Notes under the pieces: generated by a model
What the model was told of the DNA's origin: nothing
Databases searched by the model: none
Seen by the model: only the letters and a program-made list of their open reading frames with translations
Assembly: GCA_009726075.1 (NCBI GenBank)
Contig: WLND01000038.1
Location: 1 to 8,925 of the forward strand
DNA from: Actinomycetota bacterium
GTDB lineage: Bacteria > Actinomycetota > Actinomycetes > S36-B12
Direction: 5' to 3'
DNA: 8,925 nt
Made by a program: the position numbers and the translations under genes
Shown: positions 1 to 5,077 of the stretch, piece by piece
How positions within the stretch are numbered: the first letter of the stretch is position 1
Layout of the letters: each line of letters opens with the position of its first letter

Positions 1-64
1 CGACGACGTGCCTGAAGGTCCCGGAGTCAACGTCCGGCTCGATCGAACTTGGGTCTGGGGCCAT
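1..64 (-). CDS. Flavin reductase family protein, N-terminal fragment (cut by window edge)
   Basis: Reading the minus strand from an ATG at 64-62 gives 21 uninterrupted codons that run off the left edge. The translation contains DSGTFRHVV, which resembles the opening helix of HpaC/RutF-type flavin reductases, whose family pattern is an acidic leader, then F-R-x-V-x-G-x-F-A-T-G-V. Such enzymes use NAD(P)H to make free reduced FMN or FAD for a partner monooxygenase. Here a luciferase-like monooxygenase starts divergently 298 bases away, which is the usual pairing for a two-component system. The upstream bases (purine-rich, with AAAGG and AGG) give only a modest ribosome binding site. The core flavin-binding and NAD(P)H-binding residues lie outside the window, so the family call rests on a short N-terminal match plus context. 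It could be another protein with a similar leader. Confidence 0.55.
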   Translation of the reverse strand, partial: MAPDPSSIEPDVDSGTFRHVV

Positions 65-179
65 GCCTGCTCTTCGCCTTTCGATCTCGTGCGCCGCGCT
101 TCACGGGTGTGGAGCCGTGCGGTCGATCATGTGGAAGGTCAGTACACCCGTCAGGGCAACTGCATGCACTGGCGTCGTG

Positions 180-286
180 CGTGAAACCTCCCGCAGGCAA
201 CTGTCAGATGTCGTGAGCAGTCCCGTACCGGCGATGCCCCGCCCGTGAATCACGCTCCGCGTCACGCGCCATCGCGAAAGTTCACG
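180..286. promoter_or_regulatory. Cluster of CGTGA/TCACG pentamers, partly at 32-base spacing
   Basis: The divergent intergenic region (65-362) carries CGTGA at 180-184, 212-216 and 244-248, and TCACG (the same pentamer on the other strand) at 250-254, 262-266 and 282-286, with one more TCACG at 101-105. The three direct copies are exactly 32 bases apart, and two inverted copies (250 and 282) are also 32 apart, close to three helical turns. The copies at 244 and 250 form CGTGA-A-TCACG. This looks like a multi-site operator for a regulator acting on the flavin reductase and monooxygenase promoters. The PucR-type protein encoded at 3717-4985 is the nearest candidate. No confident -35/-10 pair was found. 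Confidence 0.4.
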
Positions 287-306
287 GCAAGCGCCAGTGA
301 TTTTTT
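282..306 (+). terminator. Terminator- or attenuator-like hairpin with T6 tail upstream of the monooxygenase gene
   Basis: TCACGGC (282-288), loop AAGC, then GCC-A-GTGA (293-300) forms a 7-base-pair stem with one bulged A at 296. It is followed directly by six T (301-306), the form of an intrinsic terminator on the plus strand. It lies 57 bases before the GTG of the monooxygenase gene. No plus-strand gene precedes it in the window, so if it works it acts either on a leader transcript (attenuation) or on antisense transcription out of the flavin reductase promoter area. The TCAC and GTGA arms also match the pentamer cluster, so a DNA-binding role is an alternative. Confidence 0.4.
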
Positions 307-317
307 CCGGGCCCGGA
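306..317. repeat. 12-base perfect palindrome
   Basis: TCCGGGCCCGGA is its own reverse complement and abuts the T-run at 301-306, 45 bases before the first plus-strand gene. It may be an operator or part of a larger RNA fold. GC-rich palindromes of this length can also occur by chance. Confidence 0.35.
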
Positions 318-327
318 CATTGACTCG

Positions 328-357
328 TCTCACTAGCTAACCGCCGAGAAAGTGAGA
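328..357 (+). promoter_or_regulatory. Inverted repeat spanning the monooxygenase ribosome-binding zone
   Basis: TCTCACT (328-334) and AGTGAGA (351-357) are exact reverse complements separated by 16 bases, ending 5 bases before the GTG start at 363. In RNA the right arm includes the only purine-rich stretch that could serve as the ribosome binding site (around 346-357), so pairing could mask it. In DNA the arms lie about two helical turns apart, which would also suit a dimeric regulator. Confidence 0.35.
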
Positions 358-362
358 TTTCC

Positions 363-1475
363 GTGAGACTGGGCTATTTCTCCATGCCGATGCATCCCCT
401 CGGTCGCGAATGGGCAGACACCCTGCGCGAGGACCGCGATGCGGTGATCCTCGCCGACCAGCTTGGCTTCCACGATGCGTTCATCGGGGAGCACCTGACC
501 GATCGCCATGAGAACATCACGAACAGCCTGCTCTTCCTGGCCACGCTGATCCCGGCCACGACGCAGATCCGACTCGGCACTGGCACCACCAACCTCTCGC
601 ACATGCATCCGGTGCTGGTGGCGGCGCAGTCAGCAATGTTCGACCACCTGAGCGGTGGTCGCTTCATCCTCGGCGTCAGCCCCGGCGCGCTGCCGTCGGA
701 TGCGGAGGTCCTCGGCATCATCAATGAGGACCGCAACAAGATGTTCGCTGAATCAATCGCGGTCATCACGAAGATCTGGGAGTCCGAGCCCCCGTATGAC
801 ATCGACCTGCCCGGCAACCGCTTCAAGGTGACGACCTCGACGACGATCGACCTGGATCTCGGGGTCGGGGTCATGCCCAAGCCTCTGCAGCAGCCCCGAC
901 CGGAAATCGTCGGCACGGTCGTTGCGCCCTTCTCCAAGGGAGTCATCGCGATGGGCGCGGCCGACTTTCACCCCCTCTCGGCCAATTTCCTTCTCCCCCA
1001 GTGGGTTGCGACTCACTGGCCGAACTTCGTCGAAGGCAAGGAGTCGGTCGGGCAGACGGCCGATGTCGCCGACTGGCGCGTCGCGCGCACGATCTTCGTC
1101 GCGGACGACGATGCCACGGCCCAGCGCTACGGCCGGGATGATGCGAATAGCCCGTATCGTTTCTACTACTCGCAGATGTACAAGAAGATGAAGAAGATCG
1201 GGCGGCTGGAGCTCTTCAAGACCCATCGGGATCAGCCTGATGACGAAATTACCCTTGAGGCCGTGCTCGACAAGCTGGTCATCACCGGCACGGCCGCATC
1301 GGTCGCCGAGCAGCTCCTTGCCTTCCGCGATGAGACAGGCGACTTCGGCGAGATCGTCTACGCCGGCCTCGATTGGGTCGACCCGACGCTGGCGCGCCGC
1401 TCGATGGAACTGATGGCCGGCGAGGTCCTGCCCGCCGTCAATCGGGCGATTCTTGCAGGCGAGGCAGCATCTTGA
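363..1475 (+). CDS. LLM-class flavin-dependent monooxygenase
   Basis: The 370-residue product is a luciferase-like (bacterial luciferase superfamily) oxygenase, which uses reduced flavin and O2 to insert oxygen into an organic substrate. Family landmarks are all present: beta-strand 1 MRLGYF at the N terminus, GEHL at 42-45, LGTGTTNL at 71-78 with HP at 82-83, and DHLSGGRFILGVSPG at 94-108. ALPSD at 109-113 and PKPLQQPRPEI at 172-182 follow. The ALPSD block and overall layout recall the limonene-monooxygenase-like branch rather than RutA. The GTG start is chosen because it begins exactly at beta-strand 1; later ATGs would remove it. The ribosome binding site is weak and lies in an inverted repeat. 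The probable flavin reductase encoded divergently supports FMN rather than F420 use, though F420 cannot be excluded from sequence alone. It is the first gene of a four-gene operon. The substrate is unknown. Confidence 0.9.
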   Translation: MRLGYFSMPMHPLGREWADTLREDRDAVILADQLGFHDAFIGEHLTDRHENITNSLLFLATLIPATTQIRLGTGTTNLSHMHPVLVAAQSAMFDHLSGGRFILGVSPGALPSDAEVLGIINEDRNKMFAESIAVITKIWESEPPYDIDLPGNRFKVTTSTTIDLDLGVGVMPKPLQQPRPEIVGTVVAPFSKGVIAMGAADFHPLSANFLLPQWVATHWPNFVEGKESVGQTADVADWRVARTIFVADDDATAQRYGRDDANSPYRFYYSQMYKKMKKIGRLELFKTHRDQPDDEITLEAVLDKLVITGTAASVAEQLLAFRDETGDFGEIVYAGLDWVDPTLARRSMELMAGEVLPAVNRAILAGEAAS

Positions 1476-2047
1476 CCCCTGGTCCCGACCGCCTGCCCGC
1501 GCCCTCCGTCGATCAAATGACGGAGGGTCAGCGGCAGGCCTTTGATGAGATCTCCTCCGGGCCCCGGGGCGCGCTGATCGGACCGTTCGCGCCGCTGATC
1601 CAGAGCCCTGAGCTGATGACACGAGTCCAGCGCACCGGCGAGTTCCTGAGATTCCATTCGTCGCTCGAGCCACGCCTGTTCGAGATGTCGATTCTGCTGG
1701 TCGCCAGGCGCTGGGACCAGCAGTTCGAGTGGAGCTTTCACCAGCCATTGGCCCTTGCCGCAGGCTTATCGGAGGAGATCGTCGAGTCGATCGGTGCCGG
1801 GGTTCGGCCTCGGACGATGGACGCGCAGGAAACGCTCGTCTGGGACGTTGTCTCGGAGCTCGAGCTCACCAAGGCCATCACTGACGACACCTTTGCGCGA
1901 GCGGGTGAGCTCATCGGCCACGTCGAGCTGGTCGAGCTCGTTGCCTCCCTGGGCTACTACACGCTCCTGGCCATGGTCATGAACGTGGCTCAGACCCCGG
2001 CCCCTGCTGAGCCGGCCCTGCCCAAGCTCGGAAAGGACGCGACATGA
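1472..2047 (+). CDS. Carboxymuconolactone decarboxylase family protein
   Basis: The 191-residue protein matches the AhpD/CMD fold class of actinobacterial 'carboxymuconolactone decarboxylase family' proteins. It has RLPAPSVDQMTEGQRQAFDE near the N terminus, then GPRG at 30-33 and GPFAPLIQSPEL at 38-49. LLVARRWDQQFEWSFH at 75-90 and AGLSEEIVESI at 97-107 complete the pattern. It contains no cysteine, so the AhpD peroxidase CxxC chemistry is excluded. E86 and H90 are the likely active-site residues by family pattern. I place the start at TTG 1472, which overlaps the previous stop as TTGA, follows GAGGC, and keeps the conserved RLP leader. The ATG at 1517 has no ribosome binding site and would cut that leader. 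The gene ends in an ATGA overlap with the hydrolase gene, implying translational coupling. Next to a PcaD-like hydrolase, a decarboxylase or isomerase role on a lactone or ring-opened acid is plausible but unproven. Confidence 0.85.
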   Translation: MTPGPDRLPAPSVDQMTEGQRQAFDEISSGPRGALIGPFAPLIQSPELMTRVQRTGEFLRFHSSLEPRLFEMSILLVARRWDQQFEWSFHQPLALAAGLSEEIVESIGAGVRPRTMDAQETLVWDVVSELELTKAITDDTFARAGELIGHVELVELVASLGYYTLLAMVMNVAQTPAPAEPALPKLGKDAT

Positions 2048-2802
2048 GCACCATGCGGCAGACCGGAGTGGGGCCACCCCTGCTCCTCCTCCATGCACTC
2101 GGCGTCAACAGCGGCTGCTGGGCCGACGTCACCGCCGGCCTCAGCGGCTACACGGTGCTGACCCTCGATTTCCCCGGGCATGGCAGCGCCACGCTGACCG
2201 ACGTCGAGCTCGGCGTGCACGAGCTTGCTGAGTCGGTGGCCGCCCAGATCCGGAATTCGGCTTTCGACCGCGTGCACGTGGCCGGCATGTCGCTCGGCGG
2301 TCTGGTAGCCCAGGATCTCGCCGCGCACCATCCCGACCTGGTGGACCACCTGGTGCTCATCGACACGGTGGCCACCTACCCCGAGGTCGTCCGCCAGCAG
2401 TGGCGCGATCGCGCCGACATCGCCCGGACGAGCGGCATGGCCTCCCTGGTCGCGCCAACCCTCGATGCCTGGTTCACTGCCGATGCCCTTGAGGCGCAGG
2501 CGCCGGCGGTCGTGCGCGTCCGCGACATGATCACCGGGGTCGACCCCGAGGGGTATGCACGGGCATGCGAACTGCTCGAGCGCGCCGACACCCGCGATCT
2601 GCTGCGCCAGATTCAGGCGCCTACCCTCGTCGTGTGCGGGCGCGATGACCTCCCGGCCTTCATCGCAGCGGTACCCATGTTCGAGGAGCAGATCACGGAC
2701 GCCCTGCCGGTCTGGATCGAGCCGGGCAGGCATGCCGCGGTACTCGAGTCTCCGGAGGCGTTCATGCGTGCCCTCCGGGATTTCCTCCCAGCGGGCGCGT
2801 AA
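2044..2802 (+). CDS. Alpha/beta hydrolase, 3-oxoadipate enol-lactonase (PcaD)-like
   Basis: The 252-residue protein is an alpha/beta-fold hydrolase. The oxyanion-hole motif HALG is at 17-20, the nucleophile elbow GMSLG at 81-85 (Ser83), and the acid at Asp201 or Asp202 in CGRDD. The catalytic His is His230 in GRHAA. The cap region (WFT at 143-145, DPEGYARACELL at 167-178) resembles PcaD, which opens 3-oxoadipate enol-lactone by hydrolysis; the Rut-pathway hydrolase RutD is a more distant option. Two oddities are visible. The N terminus starts almost directly at the oxyanion motif, so the usual first strands are missing. The loop after the catalytic Asp also seems shorter than in PcaD. The ATG overlaps the previous stop as ATGA. 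Pairing with the upstream CMD-family gene mimics the pcaC-pcaD order. The expected substrate is a lactone, ester or beta-diketone intermediate; true PcaD activity is not certain. Confidence 0.85.
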   Translation: MSTMRQTGVGPPLLLLHALGVNSGCWADVTAGLSGYTVLTLDFPGHGSATLTDVELGVHELAESVAAQIRNSAFDRVHVAGMSLGGLVAQDLAAHHPDLVDHLVLIDTVATYPEVVRQQWRDRADIARTSGMASLVAPTLDAWFTADALEAQAPAVVRVRDMITGVDPEGYARACELLERADTRDLLRQIQAPTLVVCGRDDLPAFIAAVPMFEEQITDALPVWIEPGRHAAVLESPEAFMRALRDFLPAGA

Positions 2803-2808
2803 CCCGAG

Positions 2809-3699
2809 GTGAGGACGAAGCCGATCGGCGTCGTGGGACTCGGCATCATGGGCTCGGCGATGAGCGCATCCCTCATGGCATCCGGACGCGACGTCGTCGG
2901 GTTCGACATCGACGCTGCGCGGCTCGGGGAGCATGCAGGTCGGGGCGGGCTCACGGCAGCCTCCGCGACCGAGCTCGCCGCCCGGTGCGACGTCGTGGTC
3001 ACTTCGCTGACGAGCAGCCGGGCCCTCGAAGCAGTGCTCACCGGGCCGGACGGCCTGTGCGTTGGCGATGCCCCGGGCTTGATCATCATCGAGACCAGCA
3101 CCCTGTCGCCGGATGAGAAATCCCAGGCCCGGCACCGTGCAGACGAACGCGGGGCGGTCCTGCTCGACTGCCCGATGAGCGGTACGGGCCAGCAGGCACG
3201 GTCGGGTGACATCGTGGCGTACCTGAGCGGCGACAGCTCAGCGGCGAAGGCGGCGGCAACCGAGATCCTGCTCATGATGTGCCGGGCCGTATACGACGTG
3301 GGAACGTTCGGAAACGGCACCCGCATGAAGCTCATCGCGAACCTGCTCGTGGCGGTCCACAATGCTGCCGCAGCCGAGGCCCTCGTCCTGGCAAAGCGCT
3401 CGGGCATGGATCTCGACGGCGTCCTCGCCGCGGTCGGCGATGGGGCCGGAGCCTCACGGATGCTCGCCGTCCGCGGGCCCCTGATGATCTCGGAGGATTT
3501 CAGCACCGCGACAATGCGCGTGAGCACCTTCCAGAAAGACATAGACCTCATTGCTGCGTTCGCATCGGATGTCGGCTCCCCGACCCCCCTCTTCTCAGCG
3601 ACCGCGGACCTCTACCGCATGGCCGTCGAGCAGGGACGCGACGACGAGGACACCGCCTGCGTGTTCGGCGTGCTTGAATCCCTGAATCCGCGACCCTGA
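2809..3699 (+). CDS. NAD(P)-dependent beta-hydroxyacid dehydrogenase (3-hydroxyisobutyrate dehydrogenase family)
   Basis: The 296-residue protein has the full two-domain layout of the beta-hydroxyacid dehydrogenase family. The Rossmann motif GLGIMG is at 10-15, with FDID after beta-strand 2 at 32-35. The substrate-binding block DCPMSGTGQQARSGD is at 120-134 (family form D-x-P-V-S-G). The catalytic lysine Lys174 lies in GNGTRMKLIANLL with Asn178, and the C-terminal FQKDIDL at 241-247 includes Lys243. Such enzymes oxidise short 3-hydroxyacids to semialdehydes, or reduce them, using NAD+ or NADP+; members include tartronate semialdehyde reductase and 2-(hydroxymethyl)glutarate dehydrogenase. The GTG start lies 6 bases after the hydrolase stop and keeps the intact nucleotide-binding strand. 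The ribosome binding site is poor, so coupling to the upstream gene is likely. This is the last gene of the plus-strand operon, and a late oxidation or reduction step is inferred. Confidence 0.9.
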   Translation: MRTKPIGVVGLGIMGSAMSASLMASGRDVVGFDIDAARLGEHAGRGGLTAASATELAARCDVVVTSLTSSRALEAVLTGPDGLCVGDAPGLIIIETSTLSPDEKSQARHRADERGAVLLDCPMSGTGQQARSGDIVAYLSGDSSAAKAAATEILLMMCRAVYDVGTFGNGTRMKLIANLLVAVHNAAAAEALVLAKRSGMDLDGVLAAVGDGAGASRMLAVRGPLMISEDFSTATMRVSTFQKDIDLIAAFASDVGSPTPLFSATADLYRMAVEQGRDDEDTACVFGVLESLNPRP

Positions 3700-3721
3700 G
3701 ACCCGCCCGAGGGGCCTCAGG
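3695..3721. terminator. Hairpin between converging operons, possible bidirectional terminator
   Basis: CCTGAG-A-CCC (3695-3704), a 7-base loop, and GGG-C-CTCAGG (3712-3721) form a 9-base-pair stem with one internal mismatch. The hairpin overlaps the stop codon of the plus-strand dehydrogenase and that of the minus-strand regulator. There is no T-run on either side, so it is at best a GC-stem terminator or a transcript-end stabiliser. Confidence 0.5.
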
Positions 3722-4985
3722 CCTTGCGGTGCAGCAACTTGCGCAGTCGCAGCGCTACCTGGATCTCGATGCGGCGCTCGAGGAGTGATCGGCCCAGGAG
3801 CTCCTCGGCCTTGTGCAGGCGGTTGCGCACCGTGTGCTCGTGGAGCTGAAGGTACTCAGCCGCGGCCACGTGACTGCCGTACTTGAATGAGGCCTCGAGG
3901 GTCTCGCGCAGCCTCTGCGCCTCGACGCTGTCTTCGGAGAGGGGCCCGAGCTCGCTCTGCACGAATCGCCCCGCCATCGGCCTATCGCGCATCATCAGGA
4001 TCTCGAGCCCCACATCAGAATGCTGGAGCACCTGCATCGTCGACCCCTGGCCGAGGGCCGATCGCAAGCGCTCGACCTGCCGGACCTCCTCGAAGCTGCT
4101 CCGGAAGCCCTTGTGGCCGTCGCTCGTATCGCTCATCGAGGCGAGCACCCCTGAATCGGCAAGGGTGACCTTGAGGGCCGCCATGGACTCGCGGCTCCAC
4201 GCGCCTCGCTTGCCCAGCCAGATGACCGTGCTGCGAAGGGTCAGGGGATAGAGCAGCACCTGACTCGGCAGCCCGACCGCGCGGAGCCCGGTCGCGAGTT
4301 GGTTCGCGGCCCCCCACGGCACGTTGGGCAGGAGGATCGCGACGTGCGAGTGGTTCAGGCTGTAGCCGATCGTCTCGATCTCGGACGGCGTAAGGTCGTC
4401 GCCATCCGACTTGAGCACCTCGCGAATAAGTCGATGCTGCACATGGAGCCGGGACCGGCTCAGGGTCTCATCCTCGCGCGCATACGTGTCGGCGACGACC
4501 GAGGCCACATGGTCCTGGTACCCGAAGATGGTGCTCGTCAGCCACTCGATCGCGAGGGTGGCCTCCTCCCGAGAGGCGTCCAGCCGCTCGGCCTCGAGGT
4601 GGAAGGCCCTCGTCCATTCACGCCACTGGGTCAGGAAGCTGACCCGGTAGGACTTCTGCATCGACGTCTGCGGGATTCCCAGCTGCGCCTGGACGCTCGC
4701 GAACTTGAGGGGCTCGCTGAGCCTCACCTGGTCGATCGCCACGCGCCCGCAGAGAACGTTCTGCAGGGCCCGGAGGTTCTCCGAAACGCTGGCACGAAGT
4801 TGGAGCATGAACTCCAGGTCTTCGCTGTACTGCGCGAAGGCCGCCTCCGAGCACAGGTCGACGACGGTGTCGCAGAGGGCGTCGATGTCGAACTCCGCCG
4901 ACACCGACTGCACCCACGACGGCAGGGTCGGGACCATCCACGCGGTATCGCTTGCTCCTCGCACCACCGACTGCCTCGCACCCAT
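3717..4985 (-). CDS. PucR-family transcriptional regulator (CdaR-like, C-terminal HTH)
   Basis: The 422-residue protein ends in the PucR-type helix-turn-helix domain at about 359-418. It starts LRETLEASFKYGSHVAAAEYL and contains HTVRNRL at 384-390, then KAEELLG, the hallmark of this domain. The middle part (about 190-340) fits the GGDEF-like CdaR segment common in the family. The N-terminal 180 residues are mostly helical, of the sort that senses a ligand or partner in PucR/CdaR proteins. Members usually activate purine, sugar-acid or other catabolic genes in response to a substrate. The ATG start at 4985 is supported by GGAGGT nine bases upstream. The gene is downstream of the Gfo/Idh/MocA gene with a 92-base gap holding a dyad, so it may have its own autoregulated promoter. 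It is the only regulator in the window and likely controls both operons; this is inference from position. Confidence 0.88.
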   Translation of the reverse strand: MGARQSVVRGASDTAWMVPTLPSWVQSVSAEFDIDALCDTVVDLCSEAAFAQYSEDLEFMLQLRASVSENLRALQNVLCGRVAIDQVRLSEPLKFASVQAQLGIPQTSMQKSYRVSFLTQWREWTRAFHLEAERLDASREEATLAIEWLTSTIFGYQDHVASVVADTYAREDETLSRSRLHVQHRLIREVLKSDGDDLTPSEIETIGYSLNHSHVAILLPNVPWGAANQLATGLRAVGLPSQVLLYPLTLRSTVIWLGKRGAWSRESMAALKVTLADSGVLASMSDTSDGHKGFRSSFEEVRQVERLRSALGQGSTMQVLQHSDVGLEILMMRDRPMAGRFVQSELGPLSEDSVEAQRLRETLEASFKYGSHVAAAEYLQLHEHTVRNRLHKAEELLGRSLLERRIEIQVALRLRKLLHRKA

Positions 4986-4993
4986 CGCTCGTG

Positions 4994-4999
4994 ACCTCC
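4994..4999 (-). promoter_or_regulatory. Strong ribosome binding site of the PucR-type regulator gene
   Basis: The minus strand reads GGAGGT, eight bases of spacer, then ATG at 4985-4983. This is the best Shine-Dalgarno match in the window and fixes the start of the regulator. It contrasts with the weak sites of the coupled catabolic genes. Confidence 0.75.
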
Positions 5000-5012
5000 G
5001 TTCGCCCCGTGA

Positions 5013-5026
5013 AGTGTGTAGACACT
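5013..5026. promoter_or_regulatory. Dyad AGTGT-N4-ACACT upstream of the regulator gene
   Basis: AGTGT (5013-5017), GTAG, ACACT (5022-5026) is an exact inverted repeat lying 28 bases upstream of the regulator ATG. Two CGTGA pentamers (4990-4994 and 5008-5012) and two further GTGA tetramers (5042-5045 and 5049-5052) are in the same 92-base gap. An operator for autoregulation is the simplest reading. On the minus strand CATAGT overlaps it as a weak -10-like hexamer (4 of 6 matches to TATAAT), without a clear -35. Confidence 0.4.
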
Positions 5027-5077
5027 ATGAGGACTTCGGTGGTGACATGTGAGAACTGCCCTATCGCTGCCAGATCG

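Noticed and set aside
63..248. Plus-strand open frame of 61 codons in the left intergenic region
   Set aside because: It has no recognisable motif, starts opposite the probable flavin reductase start, and has irregular Cys/Arg-rich composition typical of a chance frame in GC-rich DNA.
320..339. TTGACT at 320-325 as a -35 box with TAGCTA at 334-339 as a -10 box
   Set aside because: The spacer is only 8 bases, far too short for a sigma-70-type promoter, and no TATAAT-like hexamer lies at the proper distance from TTGACT.
363..1475. Calling the monooxygenase F420-dependent or RutA
   Set aside because: The LLM fold alone does not separate FMN from F420. The probable flavin reductase next door favours FMN, and the N-terminal sequence does not resemble RutA.
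753..1748. Long minus-strand open frame (331 codons) opposite the monooxygenase and CMD-family genes
   Set aside because: The Arg/Gly/Asp-rich translation shows no domain. The plus strand carries well-conserved proteins here, so this is a mirror frame caused by high GC.
1990..3135. Minus-strand open frame of 381 codons opposite the hydrolase and dehydrogenase genes
   Set aside because: It spans two clear plus-strand genes, and its translation is low-complexity and resembles no family.
2613..3551. Minus-strand open frame of 312 codons
   Set aside because: It is a Ser/Arg/Ala-rich mirror frame of the beta-hydroxyacid dehydrogenase gene, which has all family motifs.
4299..4994. Plus-strand open frame of 231 codons opposite the PucR-type gene
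   Set aside because: Its composition is Arg/Leu/Gly-rich without motifs; the minus strand has a strong ribosome binding site and a clear HTH domain.
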